Origin: Promethearchaeota archaeon
GTDB lineage: Archaea > Asgardarchaeota > Lokiarchaeia > Sigynarchaeales > SOKP01
Reading direction: 5' to 3'
Assembly (NCBI GenBank): GCA_014729315.1
Contig: WJKD01000492.1
Coordinates: forward strand, 1-5,905
Length of the DNA: 5,905 nt
The notes beneath the pieces are model-generated. The model was not told the origin of the DNA. It did no database searches and saw only the letters and a program-made list of their open reading frames with translations. A program made the translations under genes and the position numbers. This document shows, in pieces, positions 1-5,013 of this stretch; position 1 is the first letter of the stretch; each line of letters starts with the position of its first letter.

Positions 1-1287
1 AATCAGATCTTTGAGAATTTACAACAAAATGGCCTTAAAATCCTGAAGGAATCTAAAGAAATATATATTAAGGTTAATGGTATTGATTTTAAAAAGCATT
101 GCTATACTTCGCCCGAAGTTGTTGGAGCTATAATCGAGTACCTTAAAGCTATCGGAGCAAAAGTATTCGTCATGGAAAATTCGACTCAAGCTAATATGAC
201 GAGAATTGTGTTCGATATCAACGGGATGAAAAAGACTTGTAAAGAATTTGGCGCTGAGATTATTTATCTGGACGAGGAAAAAACGGAAGAGTTTACTTTT
301 AAAGGAAAGAAATCAGTAGAAGAAAATCCAAAAGGTTATATCTTGAAGACTTTCCGTCTTCCAGAAACGATCGTTAAAATAATAAATAATCGAGATTCGC
401 TTACATATATTAATGTACCGAAGTTAAAAACACATTCTATGGCGGGCGTAACCTTAGGTATAAAAAATCAATGGGGATTCCCTCAACACGCTGATAGAAG
501 TGTCGATCACAATTATAATCTTCATTCTAAACTAGTAGATGTGTACGAATATATCCAACCTGATGTTACGTTAATAGACGGTACGGAAGGAACAATTCAC
601 GGTCATTATCCTCCCACGGCTTTTGAAAATCAATTAGTCATTCCCTTTAATATTTTAATCGGAGGAGCGGACACGCTTGCTGTTGACGTAGTTGGTGCAC
701 GAATTTTTGGATTGCCGATTAACGAAATCCCTCATTTGAAAATTGCGAACGAAAGAGGTCTTGGAGAAGGAGATTTGAATAAAATTGAAGTTGTCGGAAA
801 AGATCTAACCCAATACGACAAGAAATACGACTGGGATTTACTCCAAAAATTTCCTGATGATGTGAAAATCGTGAAAGGCAAAGAACTTTTGTGTAGAGAA
901 GGATGTCAAAATAATCCGTTAGCACTTTTACAGGTTCTTGCTTACGATCATGCCGAGAAATTTAAAGGAGGTTGGTTTTTAATCATGGGAAAAGGGCACG
1001 AGGAAGATTTAGTGGAGCAACTTAAAAACAAAGAATATACAAAGGGACTTGTCGCTGGATTTTGTGCGATCGACGAAGTAGGAGATAAGTTACGAGAAGA
1101 ATTTGGGAAGAAAAATGTGTTCTTTTCGCATAACTGCAATAATTTAGCAGAAACTACCACGGCAGAACTTAAGTTATCTGGGATGACACCTTTGGATTTG
1201 GTACCCATTTCAACCTTAAAATTAACTAAATTATTAATCTCCGCAAAACTACATGGTTCTAAAGCGTTAATCCCCTCTTTATTGTAA
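1..1287 (+). CDS. DUF362 domain protein, 5' end outside window
   Basis: The frame is open from base 1, so the true start lies upstream; the ATG at 172 is internal, because family-like sequence precedes it (TSPEVV followed by a helix and GAKVFVMENS, visible residues 36-60). DUF362 hallmarks follow in order: INVPKLKTH at 137-145, GVTLGIKNQWGF at 149-160, the LIDGTEGTIHG loop at 191-201 and GADTLAVDVVGA from 222. About 428 residues are visible. The C-terminal part of about 140 residues carries four cysteines (298, 303, 355, 379) in LCREGC, GFC and HNC contexts, but no classical CxxCxxC ferredoxin motif. DUF362 proteins are widespread, often linked with iron-sulfur domains, and mostly lack an assigned reaction. 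The family call is firm. The biochemical role is unknown, and a metal or cluster site formed by the C-terminal cysteines is inference. There is no signal peptide or membrane segment in the visible part. Confidence 0.9.
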   Translation, partial: NQIFENLQQNGLKILKESKEIYIKVNGIDFKKHCYTSPEVVGAIIEYLKAIGAKVFVMENSTQANMTRIVFDINGMKKTCKEFGAEIIYLDEEKTEEFTFKGKKSVEENPKGYILKTFRLPETIVKIINNRDSLTYINVPKLKTHSMAGVTLGIKNQWGFPQHADRSVDHNYNLHSKLVDVYEYIQPDVTLIDGTEGTIHGHYPPTAFENQLVIPFNILIGGADTLAVDVVGARIFGLPINEIPHLKIANERGLGEGDLNKIEVVGKDLTQYDKKYDWDLLQKFPDDVKIVKGKELLCREGCQNNPLALLQVLAYDHAEKFKGGWFLIMGKGHEEDLVEQLKNKEYTKGLVAGFCAIDEVGDKLREEFGKKNVFFSHNCNNLAETTTAELKLSGMTPLDLVPISTLKLTKLLISAKLHGSKALIPSLL

Positions 1288-1290
1288 AAA

Positions 1291-1310
1291 GAATTTCGAA
1301 TTCGTTCTTT
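1291..1310 (+). terminator. possible 3' end signal of the DUF362 gene
   Basis: Immediately after the stop is a small inverted repeat, GAATT-TCG-AATTC (1291-1303), inside a wider AAAGAA (1288-1293) / TTCTTT (1305-1310) pairing, and the following sequence is T-rich. Archaeal termination depends mainly on U-rich tracts rather than hairpins, so the hairpin may be incidental. Support is weak. Confidence 0.25.
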
Positions 1311-1403
1311 CAACAAATCTTACCTAAGATTCGCTCTTAAAATTGCTACTATCCTCCCTATCAATGATAGCTCTACGAACAAACAATCGAGTTAAGCAAA
1401 ACA

Positions 1404-1413
1404 TTTATAAAAA
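1404..1413 (+). promoter_or_regulatory. TATA box for the helical protein gene
   Basis: TTTATAAAAA is a near-ideal archaeal TATA box. With the usual spacing of about 25 bases, transcription would start near 1434, giving a leader of roughly 45 bases that lacks any Shine-Dalgarno-like sequence before ATG 1481. The position is inferred from consensus only. Confidence 0.5.
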
Positions 1414-1480
1414 CCAAATAAGATATATTTTTTAACAAAAAATTAAAAAAAAAACCAATTTTACTCTTCTTGATAAGTTC

Positions 1481-2221
1481 ATGGATCTCGAATCACTATA
1501 TTCACAAATCAAATCGTTTTTAAAGGTATCTGATGGTAAATTCGACTTAAAAGATATCCTAGCTAATTGGACAGAAGAAGATAAACGGGTCATTTTAAAC
1601 AAGGTCATCGCATATACGCAAAACTTCGCCATGTTCCGAGAATTAGAACCTTTTATGAATTCTGTTTATATTTGCATCAAAAAGACGCTCGAAATCAAAG
1701 CAGAATTAGATGATTACGACGAACTGCTCGTCAAGAACTCCATTATGCGATTTGTTCAAGAATACATAACATATTCAAATCTTGGGCAGAAAGAAGAGAT
1801 CCTAAACTTCTTATCCGGTTCCCTGGGTAAACTGGAATTGCAACCCTTAATTATTAACCTTGGATTATTGCTTAAGCCGATGTATTCTGACGAAGAATAC
1901 CTCAACAAAATAAGAGACTTCGAAGAAATAGAAGTATCATACATCCTTAACGACGAAAAAGAAATTAGTCTTAAAAAACAAATTGATAAATGGCTTGATA
2001 CCCAAAAAATCTCTCTTGATAATCAAGAAGAATTACGAGCTAAACTTAAAATAGAATACGATAATTTAATAGAGCAATATAATTTATCCAAAGATTCTCC
2101 TACTTATTCTAAATTATTGAAAGAAGTTAACGAAATGTTAGCGATGAAACTAACTGTACTCAGTTTGATGGGTCAAGTTCCTGACGATTCTTTTGAACCA
2201 GTACCCATTAAAAAATGCTAA
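1481..2221 (+). CDS. all-helical hypothetical protein, 246 aa
   Basis: I do not recognise this family. The protein is acidic and appears almost entirely alpha-helical, with no signal peptide, no membrane span and no obvious catalytic motif. The N-terminal half (to about residue 140) is a series of amphipathic helices. Residues about 160-230 are charged and look coiled-coil prone, ending in the hydrophobic stretch MLAMKLTVLSLMGQ. The last residues are proline-rich (VPDDSFEPVPIKKC), so the polypeptide ends in a cysteine. The ATG at 1481 is the natural start: it lies about 45 bases downstream of the inferred transcription start and no better start is seen upstream, although no ribosome binding site precedes it. 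The gene has its own TATA box and a U-rich 3' end, so it is probably monocistronic. Codon use and frame integrity look like those of its neighbours. It is a real gene; its function is unassigned. Confidence 0.8.
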   Translation: MDLESLYSQIKSFLKVSDGKFDLKDILANWTEEDKRVILNKVIAYTQNFAMFRELEPFMNSVYICIKKTLEIKAELDDYDELLVKNSIMRFVQEYITYSNLGQKEEILNFLSGSLGKLELQPLIINLGLLLKPMYSDEEYLNKIRDFEEIEVSYILNDEKEISLKKQIDKWLDTQKISLDNQEELRAKLKIEYDNLIEQYNLSKDSPTYSKLLKEVNEMLAMKLTVLSLMGQVPDDSFEPVPIKKC

Positions 2222-2246
2222 ATTTTTATACCAATTCTTTTTCAAT
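2221..2246 (+). terminator. U-rich terminator with shared AATTTTTATAC motif
   Basis: The stop codon runs straight into AATTTTTATAC, and a second tract (CTTTTTC) follows within 20 bases. Paired T5 tracts like this fit archaeal U-rich, aCPSF1-assisted termination. The same 11-mer begins directly after the stop of the ACT-like gene at 4511. Confidence 0.5.
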
Positions 2247-2303
2247 TATGCTGAGTTTCAATAAGAAGATTAATAAATTCGAATTATAATATTAATTCTT
2301 AGT

Positions 2304-2313
2304 GTTATAAAAA
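2304..2313 (+). promoter_or_regulatory. TATA-like box(es) for the repeat protein gene
   Basis: GTTATAAAAA fits the TATA consensus but lies so close to the start codon that transcription would begin near 2335, almost leaderless at TTG 2336. A second AT-rich box, AATTATAATA at 2282-2291, would place the start near 2313 and leave room for the Shine-Dalgarno at 2323. The second reading agrees better with that ribosome binding site. The two cannot be told apart from sequence alone. Confidence 0.35.
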
Positions 2314-2322
2314 ATAATAACA

Positions 2323-2330
2323 GGGAGTGA
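2323..2330 (+). promoter_or_regulatory. Shine-Dalgarno site favouring a TTG start at 2336
   Basis: GGGAGTGA resembles the archaeal GGAGGTGA core. It overlaps the in-frame GTG at 2327, so it cannot serve that codon, but it sits five bases ahead of the in-frame TTG at 2336. This decides the start of the repeat protein in favour of TTG. Confidence 0.55.
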
Positions 2331-2335
2331 AAAAT

Positions 2336-3289
2336 TTGGGATCAAACGAAAAACACCCTAGCCCAGAAGAGATCGAAAAAGAGAAGAAATTAGTTGAAGA
2401 TCTATTTAAGAAGGAAAAAGAAGAAAGAGACGAATATTTAAAGAGTACAGAAAAAGAGAGAAAGAAATCTTTTGTGGAAAGTCAATCTAATATTGAAAAG
2501 TCAATCGGAGAAAAAGCATTTATGATCGAGAAAAAGCGCGAAAATGATGCTAAGCTTAAAAAAATAAAGCCAGACCTACACAAATCAGCCGAAGCTATAA
2601 CTAAATCAATTGAAGAAAAGGCATACTTCACTGAGAAACGCAAGGAGCGAGATGCTCAGCGAAAAAGCCTGAAACCGAAGATGGCGAGCACCGCGGCTTC
2701 TATTAACAAATCTGTCGGCGAAAAAGCGTTTATGATGGAAAAGCGACGAGAATTAGAAGCTCAAAGGAAAGGTTTAAAACCAGATTTAGAGAAGTCGGCA
2801 AAAGCAATAAGTAAGTCAATTGGAGAGAAAGCCTTTTTGATGGAGAAAAAAAGAGAAAGTGACACCCAAAGAAAAAGCATAAAACCAGACCTTAAAAAGT
2901 CAGCCGAAGCTATTAGTAAATCAATCGGAGAGAAAGCTTACTTGACAGAAAAGCGTAAGGAGCGAGACGCTCAGCGGAAAGGCTTGAGACCCAAGATGGA
3001 AAGTTCTGCTGAAAAAATCAGCAAAAGCATCGGTGAAAAAGCATTTATGGTGGATAAAAAACGACAAGATGACGAGCAACGAAAAAAATTAAAACCAGAT
3101 CTTAAGAAATCAGCTGACGCTATTAGCAAATCTATTGGCGAGAAGGCATTTATGACGGAAAAAAGGCGAGAGCAGGATTCAAAACGGAAACAATTAAAAG
3201 CAGATATAAAAGGTATTGGTGAAAAGATAGAACCCGAGATTGAAAAAATCTCGCAGAAAAAGCAAAGTGAGAATATGGAAGAACAATAA
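2336..3289 (+). CDS. lysine/glutamate-rich protein of seven 35-residue repeats
   Basis: Family not recognised. From the preferred TTG start (GTG 2327 is the alternative, three residues longer) the protein has 317 residues. A charged N-terminal helix of about 52 residues precedes seven contiguous units of exactly 35 residues, encoded at 2492-3226, and a 20-residue tail follows. Each unit reads roughly ISKSIGEKAF, then hydrophobic residues, EKKRExDAQRK, then LKPDLKKSAEA. Conserved within units are I1, S4, G6 (except unit 2), EKA 7-9, an aromatic at 10 and P27 (A in unit 7). Thirty-five is five heptads, and P27 probably starts each long helix, suggesting stacked or zig-zag helices or an extended rod. 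There are no cysteines, signal peptide or membrane spans. The product is very rich in Lys, Glu and Arg and presumably cytoplasmic. A scaffold, filament-associated or nucleic-acid-coating role is possible, but the sequence proves none of these. Confidence 0.85.
   Translation: MGSNEKHPSPEEIEKEKKLVEDLFKKEKEERDEYLKSTEKERKKSFVESQSNIEKSIGEKAFMIEKKRENDAKLKKIKPDLHKSAEAITKSIEEKAYFTEKRKERDAQRKSLKPKMASTAASINKSVGEKAFMMEKRRELEAQRKGLKPDLEKSAKAISKSIGEKAFLMEKKRESDTQRKSIKPDLKKSAEAISKSIGEKAYLTEKRKERDAQRKGLRPKMESSAEKISKSIGEKAFMVDKKRQDDEQRKKLKPDLKKSADAISKSIGEKAFMTEKRREQDSKRKQLKADIKGIGEKIEPEIEKISQKKQSENMEEQ
2492..3226 (+). repeat. seven in-frame 105-bp tandem repeats with 315-bp superperiod
   Basis: The units start at 2492, 2597, 2702, 2807, 2912, 3017 and 3122, each exactly 105 bp with no indel. 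Units 1-3 match units 4-6 in order better than they match each other. TCAGCCGAAGCTAT recurs at 2585 and 2900, and the 27 bases from 2639 recur from 2954 with three differences, all at third codon positions; both offsets are 315 bp. Unit type B (units 2 and 5) shares a Tyr at position 10, the ERDAQRK run and PKM after the conserved proline. This points to duplication of a three-unit block followed by divergence. Confidence 0.9.
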
Positions 3290-3359
3290 AGTTTTTGACT
3301 TAAAGAATATTAAAGTTTCTCTCTTGTGAAAAGTAAAATCTAACCAAAATAGACTATGC

Positions 3360-3824
3360 TTAGAGATTAATTAAAGAATTAAAATTCATATTCTTTAACC
3401 TATTTTTATAATTGATGATATCTTGGGAAATAAATCCCTTAAAGTTAGTTATCTTCTGTTCAAATCGGTCGTAAAAATCAACAATGATTTGGCGTAGTAT
3501 CTTTCTTTCGCCTCTTAAATCCGTTTTTTTTGATATTCCAATGCATAAAATCCTTCCTTTCTTCTCGTATAATATACGAGTATCTTTAAAATTAATTTCT
3601 TGTATTTCTTCTTCGCTAAACTTAATCTCTTTAATAAATAAATCTATAGCACTTAAAAAGCTACTAATCAAATCGTCGTCAACTTCGTTGAACTTAGACT
3701 TATCAGAATATTTATTATTAACTAATAGAGAACCAGTTAAGCTGTCAACTAAATAAATAGCGTGAAATCTGTTGTCTTGGACATCTGTATGATCCAATTT
3801 GAACCCATATGTATTATTTTTCAT
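3360..3824 (-). CDS. longin/roadblock-like small protein, 154 aa
   Basis: The fold pattern resembles the stand-alone longin-type proteins abundant in Asgard genomes: a first strand with IYLVDSLTGSLL (residues about 24-35), a helix with DLISSFLSAIDLFIKEI (about 51-67), a strand with TRILYEKKGRILCIGISKKTD (about 82-102) and a long helix with ILRQIIVDFYDRFEQKI (about 109-125). Longin domains in eukaryotes occur in SNAREs, adaptor subunits and GTPase regulators; in Asgard archaea such proteins are proposed partners of small GTPases. No GTPase gene lies in this window. There is no signal peptide or transmembrane anchor, so a cytosolic protein is likely. ATG 3824 is the start, with no Shine-Dalgarno ahead of it. 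The gene is convergent with the repeat protein gene (70-base gap) and divergent from the ACT-like gene. The assignment rests on pattern recall; the roadblock versus longin subtype is uncertain. Confidence 0.65.
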   Translation of the reverse strand: MKNNTYGFKLDHTDVQDNRFHAIYLVDSLTGSLLVNNKYSDKSKFNEVDDDLISSFLSAIDLFIKEIKFSEEEIQEINFKDTRILYEKKGRILCIGISKKTDLRGERKILRQIIVDFYDRFEQKITNFKGFISQDIINYKNRLKNMNFNSLINL

Positions 3825-4069
3825 TTTTATATCGTAATTTATTAAATCGTATTCTCCGCGATGTATTTTAAAGACTAAAAATTCTCTTTCTTAAATCTAT
3901 TATTTTATATCTAATACAAATTAGGAATATAAAAAATACAAGCATTATCGAAATATCATTTCCGTATTATTTGCATATTTTCGTAAATGTAAAAAAAAGA
4001 AATAATAATAAAACCTTATATGTTTTATTTAAATACTAACTTTAAATTACTTTAAAAATTACTAGTGTT
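3825..4069. other. divergent promoter region, no gene seen
   Basis: These 245 bases separate two divergently transcribed genes. Neither strand has a credible coding frame. For the minus-strand longin-like gene, a box TTTAAAAT about 41-48 bases before ATG 3824 is a plausible TATA element. For the plus-strand gene, boxes around 4023-4035 and 4039-4050 are candidates. An imperfect inverted repeat CGAAATAT (3949-3956) / ATATTTTCG (3975-3983) lies in the middle and could bind a regulator, but base composition makes such matches common. Confidence 0.45.
4039..4050 (+). promoter_or_regulatory. candidate TATA box of the ACT-like gene
   Basis: ACTTTAAATTAC is centred about 25 bases before ATG 4070, the spacing expected for a leaderless archaeal mRNA, and no Shine-Dalgarno precedes the ATG. 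The upstream stretch TTTATTTAAATAC (4023-4035) is an alternative that would give a leader of about 14 bases. Confidence 0.35.
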
Positions 4070-4510
4070 ATGGAAAAAGAAAAAAATAAAATCTCCGTTG
4101 GATTAATAATTTCTAAAGAAGAACTTTATAATAATCCAATAATCCCTTCAGAGATTACCGACGAACTTTTAGAAATGCCCTATTATCTCCTTATATATAT
4201 TTCTCGGGAAGATGTTGTAAAAATCTCTTGTTTTCCTTCCAAAACTCACGATATCAAGAAAGTTCTAATAAAGCTTACAGAATTCTCTCCTGAATTAGTC
4301 AAGGGAATATCGAATGTACTTAAGGAATTGGATTTAAGTAAAAATATTTTGCATACAACCGGACTCTGCTACGAGATGGAGAATTGTTACTATGAGACTT
4401 ATTTAACTGGGGATGACCTACAAAATATCGATAATGTCAAGGATAGATTCAAAGCTTTGACAAAAGTCATTAATGTGTCTATTGAAGATATTCCGATTTT
4501 TAAAAAATAG
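4070..4510 (+). CDS. small ACT-like domain protein, 146 aa
   Basis: The sequence suggests a beta-alpha-beta-beta-alpha-beta layout reminiscent of ACT domains: a strand with VLIKLTEFSPELVKGISNVL leading into a helix (residues about 65-85), a strand with NILHTTGLCYEM (about 92-103), a strand with NCYYETYLTGDD (about 105-116), then a helix with VKDRFKALTKV and a final strand VINVSIEDI. An N-terminal segment of about 60 residues with its own strand (YYLLIYIS) precedes this. ACT domains usually bind small ligands, often amino acids, and regulate enzymes or transcription; here no enzyme or DNA-binding domain is attached, so it may work as a stand-alone sensor or dimerisation module. Cysteines in TGLC and NCYY are the only notable polar features of the core. 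There is no signal peptide or membrane span. It has its own promoter and a U-rich terminator. The domain call is tentative; that it is a real gene is secure. Confidence 0.6.
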   Translation: MEKEKNKISVGLIISKEELYNNPIIPSEITDELLEMPYYLLIYISREDVVKISCFPSKTHDIKKVLIKLTEFSPELVKGISNVLKELDLSKNILHTTGLCYEMENCYYETYLTGDDLQNIDNVKDRFKALTKVINVSIEDIPIFKK

Positions 4511-4531
4511 AATTTTTATACATATTTTTCC
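4511..4531 (+). terminator. U-rich terminator with shared AATTTTTATAC motif
   Basis: AATTTTTATAC begins at the base after the TAG stop, followed by ATTTTTCC. The arrangement copies the 3' end of the helical protein gene at 2221: same 11-mer, same position relative to the stop, and a second T5 tract shortly after. Confidence 0.5.
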
Positions 4532-4556
4532 AAATAAAATTTCTTAAGAAGACAAA

Positions 4557-4584
4557 GATAGGTTTTTTAATTAAAAAAAATATC
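4557..4584. repeat. interrupted 28-bp palindrome upstream of the zinc protein
   Basis: A perfect 16-bp palindrome of six T, AATT and six A (4563-4578) is flanked by a two-base mismatch on each side and then by GATA (4557-4560) / TATC (4581-4584). It lies between the ACT-like and zinc-protein genes and contains the most likely TATA-like sequence for the latter. It could be an operator, a termination structure or simply A/T composition. Confidence 0.35.
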
Positions 4585-4606
4585 AGAATTAAGAAAATTT
4601 GATATT
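4579..4606 (+). promoter_or_regulatory. inverted repeat 38 bases before the zinc protein ATG
   Basis: AATATCA (4579-4585) pairs perfectly with TGATATT (4600-4606). Inside it AATT pairs with AATT across the loop AAGAA, with a single bulged G at 4586, giving 11 pairs in all. Its left arm shares 4579-4584 with the preceding palindrome, so the two RNA foldings exclude each other. It may be an operator or a leader hairpin; no regulator is identified. Confidence 0.35.
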
Positions 4607-4643
4607 AACGAATTAAATAATTTTGTTTGAGAAGAAGAAAATA

Positions 4644-4853
4644 ATGACGAAAAAAAATCTTCCACCTCCCCCAAATTTGCCGCCTGACAATATTAAGATT
4701 ACGGAGAATTATTGTCTAATTCATAAAGGTGAAATAAAAGGGGAAATTTACGAATGTCCCTCGTGTAAAAGAAAATATTGCTTGGAGTGCGCCCTAAAGA
4801 TAAAAGATGAAGGGAAAAAATGTCCAAAATGCCAGCAGATTATTTTTCTCTAA
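4644..4853 (+). CDS. RING-like zinc-binding microprotein with polyproline N-terminus, 69 aa
   Basis: Eight metal ligands appear as four evenly spaced pairs: CLIH, CPSC, CLEC and CPKC, with 10, 4 and 10 residues between pairs (residues about 23-64). The C-H-C6 order and short middle spacing suggest two cross-braced zinc sites of the RING/B-box/FYVE-like kind; similar small proteins recur in Asgard genomes as far as I recall. The N-terminal tail holds LPPPPNLPP, a ligand-type motif for polyproline-binding modules. ATG 4644 is preferred over an in-frame TTG at 4623 because the TTG would add only a lysine-rich heptapeptide and lacks a ribosome site; GAGAAG lies weakly upstream of the ATG. There is no membrane span. 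An E3-like or protein-protein adaptor role is inference. The stop overlaps a small convergent ORF by three bases. Confidence 0.75.
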   Translation: MTKKNLPPPPNLPPDNIKITENYCLIHKGEIKGEIYECPSCKRKYCLECALKIKDEGKKCPKCQQIIFL

Positions 4854-4942
4854 ATCTTTAGATTATAAGTTATTGATTTTAATAAATCTCGCTTATCTCT
4901 AATTAAAAGTATTCTAAGAGAACTATTATGAAGCTCGTTCAT
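4850..4942 (-). CDS. possible 30-residue protein with a perfect Shine-Dalgarno
   Basis: A short frame from ATG 4942 to a TAG stop encodes 30 residues, rich in Leu and Ile with alternating basic residues (LRILLIRDKRDLLKSI in the middle), predicted to form one amphipathic helix. Its chief support is AGGAGG five bases before the ATG, the only consensus ribosome site of this quality near a start in the window. It lies 71 bases after the stop of the 50-residue gene on the same strand, so it may be an internal cistron of a minus-strand operon; internal archaeal cistrons commonly carry such sites. It could also be the decayed start of a longer gene. Its end overlaps the zinc protein's stop codon. 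Confidence 0.4.
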   Translation of the reverse strand: MNELHNSSLRILLIRDKRDLLKSITYNLKI

Positions 4943-4947
4943 CGAAA

Positions 4948-4953
4948 CCTCCT
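4948..4953 (-). promoter_or_regulatory. consensus Shine-Dalgarno AGGAGG
   Basis: On the minus strand the sequence reads AAGAGGAGG, then TTTCG, then ATG. The spacing of five bases is workable in archaea. Other genes here start without any clear site, so this one stands out and marks the 30-residue frame as possibly translated. Confidence 0.6.
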
Positions 4954-4973
4954 CTTAAAATTTTCTTATTTTG

Positions 4974-4987
4974 CTAAAGCGCTTTAG
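4974..4987. repeat. perfect 14-bp palindrome CTAAAGCGCTTTAG
   Basis: It is a gapless, perfect dyad with a GC core in otherwise AT-rich sequence, placed between the 50-residue gene and the 30-residue ORF, 20 bases upstream of the AGGAGG site. A palindrome without a spacer suits a dimeric DNA-binding protein better than an RNA hairpin, though seven-base arms could form a short stem with a minimal loop. Confidence 0.5.
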
Positions 4988-5013
4988 ATTATTAAGATGA
5001 TTTTAATTATCCA

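Larger units (their letters stand above)
1288..1480. other. intergenic region ahead of the helical protein gene
   Basis: No credible gene is seen in these 193 bases. The longest plus-strand ATG frame here (from 1364) is only 23 codons. The region holds the small repeat after the DUF362 stop, a perfect short inverted repeat CTATC-AAT-GATAG (1358-1370) upstream of the TATA box, and the promoter of the next gene. The 1358-1370 repeat sits roughly 35 bases before the TATA box, where an operator could lie, but it is too short to claim one. Confidence 0.5.

Noticed and set aside
948..1316. A 122-codon minus-strand open frame across the end of the DUF362 gene, and a smaller one at 719-925
   Set aside because: Both lie antisense inside a clearly conserved coding region; their translations have shadow-type composition rich in Ser, Phe and Cys and no recognisable domain.
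1351..1358. A Shine-Dalgarno-like GGGAGGAT on the minus strand
   Set aside because: No ATG, GTG or TTG with a real open frame follows at usable distance; the next start belongs to the shadow frame antisense to the DUF362 gene.
1432..1944. Minus-strand frames of 66 and 62 codons opposite the helical protein
   Set aside because: They are antisense to a longer, compositionally convincing gene with its own promoter; no ribosome site or domain supports them.
2276..2285. The palindrome AATTCGAATT before the repeat gene, similar to the sequence after the DUF362 stop
   Set aside because: Short AT-rich dyads around TTCGAA are expected by chance here, and the two copies occupy unrelated positions relative to genes.
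2492..3226. A CRISPR-like or mobile-element reading of the regular 105-bp repeats
   Set aside because: The repeats are in frame, contiguous without spacers, diverged mainly at third codon positions and entirely inside one open frame, so they are protein repeats.
3484..3756. A 90-codon plus-strand frame opposite the longin-like gene
   Set aside because: The minus-strand product has a longin-type strand and helix pattern, whereas this frame is its Ser/Leu-rich reverse shadow.
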